A stretch of DNA of 64,000 bases from BQJU01 sp965229635. GTDB taxonomy: Bacteria > Bacteroidota > Bacteroidia > Chitinophagales > Saprospiraceae. Below, one piece after another: positions 26,403 through 34,523 of the stretch (position 1 is the stretch's first letter; each line of letters begins with the position of its first letter). A model generated the notes under the pieces. That model searched no databases. It saw nothing but the letters and a program-made list of their open reading frames with translations, and was not told the DNA's origin. The position numbers were made by a program, and so were the translations under genes. The stretch covers positions 8,184,001 through 8,248,000 of the forward strand of contig OZ245894.1 in the NCBI GenBank assembly GCA_965229635.1, written 5' to 3'.

Positions 26403-27218
26403 CTAAACTCCCTTCTTCTCATAATCCATACAAAAATCAGCAAACTGCCGCACCATCGACTGCGTCGCCTTTCTGGCTTCAAACTGCCCCATGTGACCTA
26501 CTTTTTCCAGGATGTGGACCTGTGCAATAGAAGGCAAATGCGTCTGTTCCATACTAGTATCGGATGGAATGGCCGTATCCTGTCCACCAATGATGAAAAG
26601 AACGGGAACCTGGAGTTCAGATAATACCGCCGACTGGTCAGGGCGGTCCTTCATGGCTTGCAGGGCGTTGATGATCCCAGCCTTTGGATAGCGGGTGGCG
26701 CGGAAGGTCAGTTTTTCAATCAAAAAGGCATTGCTGCGCACAAATACCGGGGGAAACAGATTGGGAATAAGTTGCTTCACGTACAGCACATGGCCTTGTC
26801 GGCCGATGAAATCTATGCCCTTTTGGCGTGCTTCTTTTTTCTCAGGTGTATCGGCATAGGGGTGCGAGTGAAACAACCCGAGCCCCAGCAAATGATCAGC
26901 ATGTTTGGCCGCGTAAGCCAGCGATACATACCCTCCCATGGAGTGGCCGATCAGAACAAATTTATCCAGCTTGAGCTCCTCCACTACCGCATGTACCACA
27001 TCAGCCATCCCCTCTATCGGCAGCCCGGTCATCGCTTCCGATTTACCGGCCCCTGGCAGGTCGATACAGACCACCCGGTATTTTTCCTCCAGCAGATCCT
27101 GTTTGAATTCATCCCACATGGAGCCATCCTCACAAAAGCCGTGAATGAGGATTACTGTGGGACCTTTACCCTTGCTGGTATAAGCCACCTTTTTTTCGCG
27201 AAAGCTGATGTATTTCAT
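26403..27218 (-). CDS. Alpha/beta-hydrolase
   Basis: The 271-residue protein has VILIHGFCEDGSMW as oxyanion strand, the nucleophile elbow GHSMGG (Ser93), the acid in GGQDTAIP and the catalytic His in EKVGHMGQFE, a complete triad. It has no signal peptide. Its start overlaps the stop of the glycosyltransferase gene by 4 bp (ATGA on the minus strand), so the two are co-translated. The substrate class cannot be assigned beyond an ester, amide or C-C hydrolase. Its stop codon (CTA on the plus strand) is supplied by a repeat sequence, so the C-terminus may be recent. Confidence 0.85.
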   Translation of the reverse strand: MKYISFREKKVAYTSKGKGPTVILIHGFCEDGSMWDEFKQDLLEEKYRVVCIDLPGAGKSEAMTGLPIEGMADVVHAVVEELKLDKFVLIGHSMGGYVSLAYAAKHADHLLGLGLFHSHPYADTPEKKEARQKGIDFIGRQGHVLYVKQLIPNLFPPVFVRSNAFLIEKLTFRATRYPKAGIINALQAMKDRPDQSAVLSELQVPVLFIIGGQDTAIPSDTSMEQTHLPSIAQVHILEKVGHMGQFEARKATQSMVRQFADFCMDYEKKGV

Positions 27219-28330
27219 GAGTCATTTACTTGTAAGCTCTTAAATTGATCGTCGTAACGGGGAGCTAAAATACTCCAATCATAGGGAGATACAAAATTTT
27301 GATAATTAGCGCCTTCTCTAACCGCTTCAATATTGGTGATCAGGGATTTCAATCGTCGATACAAATCCTCCGGCCCCTGGTACAAATGTAATGCCTGTTC
27401 TTTGGCCGGAATGTGTTCCGGATAAGCCAGCCTTTCCGGCAATAAGGGATAACAATTGCAGTACATTGCCTCCACAATGCTGCCGCCGAAAAAGTCTTGT
27501 CGGCTAGTCACGGGTAAAATATCCGCTTGCCACAGCAACTCCCGATATTCATCCCGGCTTTTGGCGTAGCCAAAGTGCAATATTTCTTCCTTTAACTCTT
27601 CTTGTGCTTTCGCAAAAATGGGCGGCGATTGTTTGTAAGACTCTCCGGTAACGATCAATCGGAAATGCACCTTTTCGGCTTTAAGCCTAAACAAACACTG
27701 GAAAAAACCATCCGGATCCTTATCGTACTCCCAACGGTGATTCCACAACAAGACCGCTTCCCGGGGCTTTTCCGGTTTCGAATCTATGGCCAGGCTTTGC
27801 AAATCCATGCCCAGATACAACACGTCACTCTTAGCCTCAATTTCAGCAATCAAATGCAATCCCTTGTGGTCGGGAAAAGCCCCCAGAAAATTGGGCAATG
27901 CCTCCAGAAAAGCCGTGCGGTGAAAGTGAGAATTGAAAAACAAATGATCGGCAGCCAGTGCACTGGTGTAATTCATAAAGCCGTAGTGCCGGTCGCGCCC
28001 CAGCTCCGGGTCTTCGTCCGTTGGCGACCAGGGGTAGGTCAACTGATTTTCGTGAAAGTAAAGTGCTACCGGGGTATTTTTTATTTTCTTTCGGCTCAGG
28101 GCCAAAAAGGTAGACAGGTCCAGCATATCGGTCGCCAGGAGGAGGTCCGGCATTTGGCTTAAAGCCAAAAATTGCTCTGCCAACGCCACGGCCCCACCGT
28201 ACATACGCCATTTCCAGTGCCTGCCCGGCAAACTCAGGATTTGCACCTCGTGCTCACTGCGTCGTCGATACCCCTCCGCCCACTGGCGGTGGCTACCGGT
28301 AAAAAAAGGTTCGAGCAAAAGAATGTGCAT
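27215..28330 (-). CDS. QTMAN-like glycosyltransferase (DUF3524, tRNA-queuosine mannosyltransferase family)
   Basis: The start giving MHILLLEPFFTGSHRQWAEG is chosen because this block opens the family; an ATG 9 bp upstream is possible. The 371-residue protein has the DUF3524 N-terminal domain (LPGRHWKWRMYGGAVALA, LLATDMLDLSTFLAL, FHENQLTYPW and FMNYTSALAADHLFFNSHFH) and a GT-B C-terminal half with LLWNHRWEYDKDP and a sugar-nucleotide motif around GGSIVEAMYCNCYPLLPERL. The vertebrate member (GTDC1/QTMAN) mannosylates queuosine in tRNA-Asp; bacterial members are commonly annotated by this similarity. It is coupled to an alpha/beta-hydrolase. Confidence 0.82.
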   Translation of the reverse strand: MHILLLEPFFTGSHRQWAEGYRRRSEHEVQILSLPGRHWKWRMYGGAVALAEQFLALSQMPDLLLATDMLDLSTFLALSRKKIKNTPVALYFHENQLTYPWSPTDEDPELGRDRHYGFMNYTSALAADHLFFNSHFHRTAFLEALPNFLGAFPDHKGLHLIAEIEAKSDVLYLGMDLQSLAIDSKPEKPREAVLLWNHRWEYDKDPDGFFQCLFRLKAEKVHFRLIVTGESYKQSPPIFAKAQEELKEEILHFGYAKSRDEYRELLWQADILPVTSRQDFFGGSIVEAMYCNCYPLLPERLAYPEHIPAKEQALHLYQGPEDLYRRLKSLITNIEAVREGANYQNFVSPYDWSILAPRYDDQFKSLQVNDS

Positions 28331-28457
28331 TTTTTGCAATAGATTTTGCTAATTCACGGATTGTAGCAGGAAAGTTACGATAGATGCAAATACAATTGGT
28401 GGAAGATACGCTATTTTTAGTAACTTTAGCGTTACTAAGCGAATAGGAGACACCTTC

Positions 28458-29708
28458 ATGTCAAATTTATATAACATAAAACAAGATCTGATCAGCATTG
28501 AGGTGCTGGAGCGGGAGTTGAACCTGAAACAACTTCAGGTAAACCGTTTATTGAATATTACCCAGGCGATCAATAACAATGTTTCCGCTCGTGGCTTGTA
28601 CGACATGTATCGCTCCTTTCTCAGCTGGGAAATCGGAGTCCGCAAGATGGCCCTCTTTGTCAAGGGCGAAGACTGCTGGTCCATTGCCACCTACATCGGT
28701 ATTGATGAAAAGCTACTCGATATCGACATTACCGCTGAGCTGTCGCGCTATACTCGCCTTAACAATATCGAGGATGACGATCACCCCCTGATCGGGCAGT
28801 TTGACGTAGTCATTCCCGTAAGGCACAAAGACCACCCCATCGCCTATGTACTGATTGGAGGATTTGAGGAAAACGAGGACATGTACAATAAGGTGCAGTT
28901 CATTACCACCATCACCAATATTGTGGCGGTAGCCATTGAAAACAAACGGCTGTTTAAGCGCCAGCTGGAGCAGGAACGCCTCAAGCGCGAGATGGAACTG
29001 GCCAGCGAGATGCAGCGCATGTTGATCCCCAAGAGCATGCCCAGCAAGGACTCTTACGAACTGTCAAGTATCTACCGCCCGCACTTCAACGTTGGTGGTG
29101 ACTATTTCGACTTCATCGAATTTGCCGATGGTAAGGTCGTTTTTTGTGTGGGAGATATTTCAGGAAAAGGCGTTGCCGCAGCACTGCTGATGGCCAATTT
29201 TCAGGCAAACTTCCATACCCTGATCAACAAACGTACCCGTCTGGATACCTTTATTCGCGATATCAACACCTCCATCAACCGCATTACCCAGGGCGATCGG
29301 TTTATGACCTTCTTTATTGCCGAGTACGACATCAATGAGCGTAGCCTCTTTTACATCAATGCCGGACACAATCCGCCCATTATGGTCGACCAGCAAGGCA
29401 TCACCTTCCTTGATCGGGGGTGTACTATATTGGGATCGTTCAAAAACCTGCCGGAGGTAGAAGTCGGGGCAGTGGAAGTACGCGATGAAGCCGTCATCCT
29501 GGCCTTCACCGATGGATTGACCGATATTCGCAACGAAGCAGGTCAGTTTCTAAAAGAAGAAATTCTACACGATTTTGTCAGCGAGCATTACCAAATGCCG
29601 GCAGAGGCTTTCAACAAAAAGTTATTGGGTATCATCGATAATTTTCGTGGTACGGAAGCCTATCCCGACGATTTTACCGTGCTGACGTGTCGGATTTTTA
29701 ATAACTAA
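28458..29708 (+). CDS. PP2C-type phosphatase with GAF-like sensor (RsbU/SpoIIE family)
   Basis: The 416-residue protein has an N-terminal helical segment, a GAF-like domain (about residues 35-160) and a coiled-coil linker (RQLEQERLKREMELASEMQRML). The SpoIIE-type PP2C domain follows, with GGDYFD, GDISGKG, NAGHNPP, FTDGLTD and the final DDFT, all metal-binding motifs being present. Such enzymes dephosphorylate anti-anti-sigma STAS proteins in partner-switching systems, but no STAS or kinase gene is adjacent. It is cytoplasmic. Confidence 0.9.
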   Translation: MSNLYNIKQDLISIEVLERELNLKQLQVNRLLNITQAINNNVSARGLYDMYRSFLSWEIGVRKMALFVKGEDCWSIATYIGIDEKLLDIDITAELSRYTRLNNIEDDDHPLIGQFDVVIPVRHKDHPIAYVLIGGFEENEDMYNKVQFITTITNIVAVAIENKRLFKRQLEQERLKREMELASEMQRMLIPKSMPSKDSYELSSIYRPHFNVGGDYFDFIEFADGKVVFCVGDISGKGVAAALLMANFQANFHTLINKRTRLDTFIRDINTSINRITQGDRFMTFFIAEYDINERSLFYINAGHNPPIMVDQQGITFLDRGCTILGSFKNLPEVEVGAVEVRDEAVILAFTDGLTDIRNEAGQFLKEEILHDFVSEHYQMPAEAFNKKLLGIIDNFRGTEAYPDDFTVLTCRIFNN

Positions 29709-29921
29709 CTATAGTTACACCCATTCCCTATCGATTTACACTGGAAAGGAAAACTTTATGGAATTTTCTCCGTATAGCAATTGTTGATATACTGAGATGA
29801 AGTATTCTCTGTCATTGGTCTAACAATTTGCGACGCCAATCGATTGAACAAAAGCAGGATTTGAAAATTCCTATATTTATAGGCATATTGCAAAAGTTAG
29901 AGAATCTGATAACAAAAACTG
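29709..29921. other. Intergenic stretch, nothing recognised
   Basis: About 210 bp separate the phosphatase gene from the TM2 gene. No frame or clear hairpin is seen. Confidence 0.3.
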
Positions 29922-30707
29922 ATGAAGGATAAGAATATTGCGGGCATTCTCGCATTGTTTTTTGGCGGACTGGGCGTACACCGATTTTACCTGGGCCAAA
30001 TTGGCCTGGGCATCTTCTATATTTTCTTCTTTTGGATCATGTGGCTGGTGGCGCTGATCGATGCCATCGCTTTTTTCTCGATGGATGCTGAAGAGTTTAA
30101 CCGCAAATACAATAGAGAATACCTGAGAGGCTACCGCGATACCGATTTTAGCCGTGACGAATACCGGCAAAGGGAAAAAAGAGATTACCGGCAGCAGAGA
30201 AGAACGCAGCAGCGCCAGCCCGCTGCCCCTGTTCGTCAGCGTAGACCAAGAGGCAAACGGCCCAACCCCTTTAAGCAAAGTGGTATTGAAAAGTACAAGG
30301 ACTTTGAATACCAGGCAGCGATCAAGGACTTTGAAAAAGCACTGGAAATTGATCCGAAGGACATTGCCGTCCACTTTAACCTGGCTTGCGCCCTCTCGCT
30401 GACCGAAAAAGCGCAAAAGTCGTTTGAGCACCTGGATAAAGCCGTGGAATTTGGCTTTAACGATTTTCAGAGAATTAAAGAACACGACGCACTGGCCTAT
30501 TTGCGCATCCAGCCGGCCTTTGAAGAATTTGAAAAAAATGGCTTCCGATTGGTGCAACGTATCGATCCGCCGAAAGACGATATTTTAAGCTCTGCCCCCT
30601 CTGATTTGCTCGAGCAACTCAGAAGATTGGGCGACTTACGGGAAAAAGGTCTTTTGACCGAGGAAGAATTTGCTACACAGAAAAAGCGACTTCTGGACAA
30701 CAGTTAA
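29922..30707 (+). CDS. TM2 / TPR / SHOCT-like domain protein
   Basis: The 261-residue protein opens with a TM2 domain (GILALFFGGLGVHRFYLGQ and GIFYIFFFWIMWLVALIDAI, two membrane helices with the family's G-x-H-R-F-Y-x-G motif). A basic Arg/Gln-rich linker, a short tetratricopeptide pair (DFEKALEIDPKDIAVHFNLACAL) and a C-terminal SHOCT-like helix (LGDLREKGLLTEEEFATQKK) follow. The layout suggests a small inner-membrane scaffold with a cytoplasmic oligomerisation end. Role unknown. Confidence 0.8.
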   Translation: MKDKNIAGILALFFGGLGVHRFYLGQIGLGIFYIFFFWIMWLVALIDAIAFFSMDAEEFNRKYNREYLRGYRDTDFSRDEYRQREKRDYRQQRRTQQRQPAAPVRQRRPRGKRPNPFKQSGIEKYKDFEYQAAIKDFEKALEIDPKDIAVHFNLACALSLTEKAQKSFEHLDKAVEFGFNDFQRIKEHDALAYLRIQPAFEEFEKNGFRLVQRIDPPKDDILSSAPSDLLEQLRRLGDLREKGLLTEEEFATQKKRLLDNS

Positions 30708-30785
30708 CTTATTGATAACCAATATGACTCAACATATCGCCCCATCTCGTCGTTATAGTTGTAAGTATTGGATAAACACAAGGCT

Positions 30786-31445
30786 ATGACCGCAGATACG
30801 CTAATATCAGATTCTATCATTCCCCTTCGCACTTCCGATACGGGGGATGAGGCGCTGGCTATCATGAATGAGTTTTACGTTCGGCATCTGCCCATCGTCA
30901 ATAATGAGCAATTGTTGGGCCTCGTATCGGAAGATGATATTTTAAACAATGACGTTGAAGAAGCGGTTGGTTCCTATAGTCTCTCCCTCCCTCACGCTTA
31001 TGTACGCCAAAAGGATCACCTATACGAAGTAATGCGCCACATGGCCGACTACCAACTCACGGTCATTCCGGTCATCGATGAAGAGCTGAATTACTGTGGC
31101 CTTATTACGCTCGAGGACTTGCTGCGTTCCTTTGCCGAGGCCGGATCATTCCGCGAGTCGGGCAGTATTATCGTACTGGAAATGAGTAAGGTAGATTACA
31201 CCATGTCAGAAATTGCCCGCATCGTTGAGTCAGAAGGGGCGGTTATTTTAAGTTCCTTTATTACCACGGCGATGGACTCTAACCGCATCGATGTCACTAT
31301 CAAGATCAATCGCCAAAATATCCACAATATCCTGGCTACTTTTGAGCGCTTCGATTATCAGGTCAAGGCCTCCTTCAATGAAGGTGAGTACATCGATACA
31401 CTCAAGGAGCGTTACGATTCCTTGATGACCTATCTGCGGGTGTAA
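30786..31445 (+). CDS. CBS-domain-pair protein
   Basis: The ATG at 30786 (MTADTLISDSI) is preferred to a TTG 18 bp upstream. The 219-residue protein has two CBS motifs (ALAIMNEFYVRHLPIV and EVMRHMADYQLTVIPVIDE...GLITLEDLL), which bind adenosyl nucleotides, then an ACT-like C-terminal part (IIVLEMSKVDYTMSEIARIVESEGA). It probably acts as a sensor of energy charge. The stop lies 1 bp from the stop of the convergent DUF1801 gene. Confidence 0.85.
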   Translation: MTADTLISDSIIPLRTSDTGDEALAIMNEFYVRHLPIVNNEQLLGLVSEDDILNNDVEEAVGSYSLSLPHAYVRQKDHLYEVMRHMADYQLTVIPVIDEELNYCGLITLEDLLRSFAEAGSFRESGSIIVLEMSKVDYTMSEIARIVESEGAVILSSFITTAMDSNRIDVTIKINRQNIHNILATFERFDYQVKASFNEGEYIDTLKERYDSLMTYLRV

Positions 31446-31446
31446 G

Positions 31447-31830
31447 TTACGCTTCATCCAGCTCTGCCGCAGCAAAAATGTATGCTTTGAGCAGGTCTTC
31501 GTCGATCTCCTCCATATCGGTATAAGTCTTGGTATACACCTGCTTTCGCTCCCCCTTTTCCAGAAAGTCGATTTCATCCTCCAGCAAATGCCCCTTACAG
31601 AAACCGATCAGCACACCATCCTTTTTTACCTTCCCCCAGGGCACCGCAGAGGGCCAGATAAAACAAATCCGCGACTGCCCATAGTAATAAGGCACATTAT
31701 AGGAAAGCTTTTCGGTACAAAAAGGCAGGCACTCCAGCACAATCTCTCGCAATCGATCAACGATGAGCCGCTGATCCTCCGGAAGAAATTCCAGGAAATC
31801 GTCGATGGACCGAAGTTTAAGATTTTGCAC
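31447..31830 (-). CDS. DUF1801 family protein
   Basis: The 127-residue protein matches the DUF1801/YdhG fold: IDDFLEFLPEDQRLIVDRLREIV at the start, then FCTEKLSYNVPYYYG, ICFIWPS and VLIGFCKGHLLEDE. It has no catalytic motif and no signal peptide. The fold is thought to bind small ligands or proteins, with no settled function. It ends tail to tail against the CBS gene. Confidence 0.82.
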   Translation of the reverse strand: MQNLKLRSIDDFLEFLPEDQRLIVDRLREIVLECLPFCTEKLSYNVPYYYGQSRICFIWPSAVPWGKVKKDGVLIGFCKGHLLEDEIDFLEKGERKQVYTKTYTDMEEIDEDLLKAYIFAAAELDEA

Positions 31831-31847
31831 TGGTTTCGAATTTTTTA

Positions 31848-31950
31848 TTTGGGCGTATCTCGGCTGAGACCGAGACCGGGCTATCCGCTATAATGTACTC
31901 GCCTAATGGCTCCGTGCATTCCGCTTCTATCCCTTACGCGGGCTACCGTT
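31848..31950. repeat. GGGCG...CGGGCTATCCGCT...CCTTACGCG intergenic element
   Basis: The sequence TTTGGGCGTATCTCGGCTG, then CCGGGCTATCCGCTATAAT, and later TCCGCTTCTATCCCTTACGC forms a GC-rich island in an AT-rich gap. From memory, very similar strings are scattered between genes in many Bacteroidota genomes, where they produce spurious short proteins. Only one copy is seen here, so the identification rests on recall. Confidence 0.4.
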
Positions 31951-31999
31951 ATTGATCACCCCTCTCGTAAAATTACAACAAACTAGTGGATTGACGCAG

Positions 32000-32064
32000 A
32001 AATGATTGACCTTCGATGTTCAGCATTATCAATACTTAGCACCTGAAAAAAGGATCAATCATTT
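32000..32064 (-). terminator. Hairpin downstream of the DUF692 gene
   Basis: AAATGATTGA (32000-32009) and TCAATCATTT (32055-32064) form a stem, extended by CCTT against AAGG after one bulged base. It lies 14 bp after the stop of the DUF692 gene on the minus strand. No U-run follows, so terminator function is tentative. Confidence 0.4.
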
Positions 32065-32077
32065 CGGACTAGTCGCA

Positions 32078-33205
32078 CTAGGCAAACCCATGCTTCCATT
32101 TCTGGGCAATGTGCATTACCGTTTCTACCATGGCAGGCTCCCAGTCTTCGATGTGCCAGTCGGTATGTGCCAGGCTGGATTGTTGCAGTTGGAGGCGGAC
32201 CTGCTCATAATCCCGTCCATTCTCCAAAATGGCTGATAATTCGCGTTGTTGTTGATGCAAATCCGGGAATTCGGGCCGTGGGCCCAGAGTGGGTTGGTCT
32301 TCTGGCAAAAAATGATTGGCGATTGAATTGTATGGATCGAATGCCTGCACAATGCGGTGCATCCGCTGAAAATCCTGCCGGAACAGTTGGCGGCTTTCTT
32401 CGGTCTTAAGTCCGGTCCCAATTTGCTCCAGCACCACGTATTTCAGGTTTGCGCAAAGTGGTATGGCCTTTTGCAATAGTGCAAAAACCTCGTCCGGCAC
32501 CCTATCATCGTGGGTATCCCGTCGAATTTTCCGGTCAGGCCGCAACGGTGAATCCTCCCAACTTCCCCCACTGATATGTATCTCCCGCACCCGATCCAAC
32601 GGATACAGCTGAATGATCTCCTCGAAGTCAACCTCAAAATTGTGAAGCTGGCAATACAGATTGTGCAGGTCCAAGATGATGAAGCCATTGACCGGCTCAA
32701 TGAGTTGCTGCAAAAAATCACCATGCCGTTCCACTTCCTCCAGCGAATAAGCAAAGGCCAGGTTTTCCAATCCTACCGGCGCAGAGCAGGCTTCCTGGAT
32801 GCGCTTGAGCCGATCCCGTCCCAGTGCAAGGGTCTGGTTATTAAAAGGCACGCTGATTGGTGCCCCCTGGTGAAAATTGGCACCGGTCATAAAGCCAAAG
32901 TGCTCCGTAATGTGATCGAAATTGTACTGGCGGGAGAGCAGGCGCAATTGGTCCAGCCACTCCTGCTGTGCTGCCGACCATTTGCCGGAAAACAAAGAAA
33001 AAAAGACCCCGTGGCCGATTAGGCGTTTTTCTTTGCTGTAAGTACTGAGAAGTTGGGTAAACCACGGGGGTACTTCTTTAACCTTAAAGAGCGCATCAAA
33101 TGACCATTCAATGGCCTGTACCTGTTCAGCCTCAAATAGTGGCAGCGCCGCCAGCAAAATGTTGGCATCAAGATTACAGGCTATGGTAGAGCGCAATGTG
33201 GTCAT
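32078..33205 (-). CDS. DUF692 family multinuclear non-heme iron oxygenase (MNIO) with C-terminal extension
   Basis: The start giving MTTLRSTIACNLDANI lies 13 bp after the stop of the Cys-rich peptide gene; a longer in-frame extension would overlap that gene and is unlikely. The first ~265 of 375 residues form the DUF692 TIM barrel with likely iron ligands: H65 (LIGHGV), D97/H98 and E101/H102 (FDHITEHFGF), E147/N148 (PVGLENLA), D179/H181/N182 (ILDLHN), H210 (REIHISGG), D230/H232 (DTHDD) and E260. Characterised members (MbnB, TglH, ChrH, bufferin enzymes) oxidise Cys residues of ribosomal peptides and usually need a separate partner protein. No partner gene is present; the extra ~110 C-terminal residues may be a fused partner or substrate-binding part. 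Confidence 0.85.
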   Translation of the reverse strand: MTTLRSTIACNLDANILLAALPLFEAEQVQAIEWSFDALFKVKEVPPWFTQLLSTYSKEKRLIGHGVFFSLFSGKWSAAQQEWLDQLRLLSRQYNFDHITEHFGFMTGANFHQGAPISVPFNNQTLALGRDRLKRIQEACSAPVGLENLAFAYSLEEVERHGDFLQQLIEPVNGFIILDLHNLYCQLHNFEVDFEEIIQLYPLDRVREIHISGGSWEDSPLRPDRKIRRDTHDDRVPDEVFALLQKAIPLCANLKYVVLEQIGTGLKTEESRQLFRQDFQRMHRIVQAFDPYNSIANHFLPEDQPTLGPRPEFPDLHQQQRELSAILENGRDYEQVRLQLQQSSLAHTDWHIEDWEPAMVETVMHIAQKWKHGFA

Positions 33206-33218
33206 CCACTGGTGAATT

Positions 33219-33419
33219 TTAGCCCATCCCGCAAGCCGGGCAGTCGTAGTAGGTATGCCCCTTGGGCTGGTGTTCCCCAACGCAATTTTCGTCACAGGTT
33301 TCATCGCAGGTCTGTGGTTTCAAATCCTCCTGATTATCAAATAGGCTACAGGAAGTAGTGGCTGCTCCGAGGCTTACCCCCAGGGCAATCGCCTGCAATA
33401 ATGATTTGGATACCTTCAT
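33219..33419 (-). CDS. Cys-rich signal-bearing peptide, candidate MNIO substrate
   Basis: The 66-residue product starts with a signal-like hydrophobic segment (LLQAIALGVSLGAATTSC, with a possible lipobox Cys24). A short acidic core follows, with regularly spaced cysteines: C38, C42 and C46 (CxxxCxxxC), then C60-P-A-C63 close to the C-terminus. Its stop is 13 bp before the DUF692 start, so the two form an operon with the substrate first, as in MNIO-dependent RiPP clusters such as bufferins, whose precursors carry export signals. Modification of the Cys residues is inferred. Alternatively it is a small metal-binding lipoprotein that the enzyme does not touch. Confidence 0.75.
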   Translation of the reverse strand: MKVSKSLLQAIALGVSLGAATTSCSLFDNQEDLKPQTCDETCDENCVGEHQPKGHTYYDCPACGMG

Positions 33420-33512
33420 TTTGTGGCAGTTTAATTAGGTAATCTGGTTGTCGAAAGGCAAGACCGCCAATACAGTGTGATCGGTTGGGTGAAGGATCAA
33501 TTTTTTACATCA

Positions 33513-33957
33513 GAAAATAAATTGTATTTAATTTTTATTTTTAAAACTTTTTAATTAAATTGCAGTGTCAATGACCTCATAAGCTTCGCCGGCGATTCTG
33601 TAAATGCGACCCACAGCATTTTACCCTGACAGCTCTGTGCTATACCCATTGCAAAGTGGTTGGGGAAAACTAGCACACAGTTATCGTTGTTCTCAGGAAG
33701 GCGCAAAACGCAGGCGAAGCCATAGCTTCGGCGAGGCTTTGCAACGCACTTGAGGACAGGGAGAACAAGTGATAGATTCTCAGACCACCTTGCAATGGGT
33801 GTCCATGCGCAAGCTGTACGTAAACCTTTGGCGGTTTGGCGGATGCGGGTGGGCTTTTTTTATTATCCCACCCTCTAACGGTATGACCGATTCGTTTAGC
33901 CCCTCGGCGGCTCGAAAATTTCGGGTCAACCGGCTAAAGTTCTATGCCCATAGCTAA
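33513..33957 (+). repeat. Dispersed ~300-bp element, copy B, interrupted
   Basis: This copy has the AT-rich start (ATTTTTATTTTTAAAACTTT), TTAAATTGCAGTGTC, CCCTGACAGCTCTGTGCT, the GCGCAAGCTGTACGTA block and the hairpin GGGTGGG/CCCACCC (33847-33873). It is longer than copies A and C because a 157-bp insertion (33644-33800) sits just after CTCTGTGCTAT. The element starts about 90 bp upstream of the peptide gene start. Confidence 0.8.
33644..33800. mobile_element. Nested 157-bp MITE-like insertion with 17-bp inverted ends
   Basis: ACCCATTGCAAAGTGGT (33644-33660) and ACCACCTTGCAATGGGT (33784-33800) are inverted repeats matching at 16 of 17 positions. Copies A and C of the host repeat run without this segment from CTCTGTGCTG to GC(G)CAAGCTGTACGTA or its equivalent, which shows that it is an insertion. 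Inside are GTTCTC/GAGAAC and GCGAAGC-type short palindromes and no gene. No clear target duplication is seen. Confidence 0.65.
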
Positions 33958-34337
33958 ATCATTAGGCTCTTGGTTTTGGGCATCGGTTCTTAGGTCTTTC
34001 CCCCACTCCCCCATCACCACTTCACTCCTCGCCATTGTAATGTAATCGCTCGGGAGATGTTTGCAACATCGACCTCCCTTGATCGACAAAGTTTTAACGA
34101 AGTCGATCCGCCTAAACCTGATAAACCACCATAAACCTCATAACCCATACGTAAATAGTATTCCAAACCCCAAAACATTCTGCTAATTCTATAATTCCGA
34201 GAATTCTGCTTCAATTCTGAAAATTCTGCTCCTTTTTCCACTCCGTCGTCTATACACATCAACCATTCATCGAACAAAAACTACGAAGTGTCCAACCTTT
34301 CTTACTTTAGATGTTGATATGGTCCATCACTTTACTT
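33958..34337. repeat. Composite intergenic repeat, copy near 34.1 kb
   Basis: The gap has GGCTCTTGGTTTTGGGCATC strings, GCTCGGGAGATGTTTGCAAC followed by ATCGACCTCCC (about 34048-34078), GATCGACAAAGTTTTAACG, CATAAACCTCATAACC words and ATTCTG repeats. No gene is supported. Confidence 0.7.
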
Positions 34338-34506
34338 AGACCATGTTTGGAGGTCGGATTTGGTTGCGAAAATCATCAGCTTTTTGGTGAGACAAGGCAT
34401 CTTTTTGCAGAGCATCTCGGTTCAACCGAGACGGTCAAAAAAAGTAACGCAGGATCATCAAAAAAATGATATTTGCAGCTCAAAGTTTGACCTCCAAACA
34501 TGGTCT
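34338..34506. mobile_element. 169-bp MITE-like element with 18-bp inverted ends
   Basis: AGACCATGTTTGGAGGTC (34338-34355) and its exact reverse complement GACCTCCAAACATGGTCT (34489-34506) enclose about 130 bp without a gene but with an inner palindrome CTCGGTTCAACCGAG. The same 18-bp ends occur back to back as a 43-bp palindrome at 61699-61741. The right end lies 17 bp before the ABC permease start. Confidence 0.7.
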
Positions 34507-34523
34507 TACAAGCGAATTGTCGT

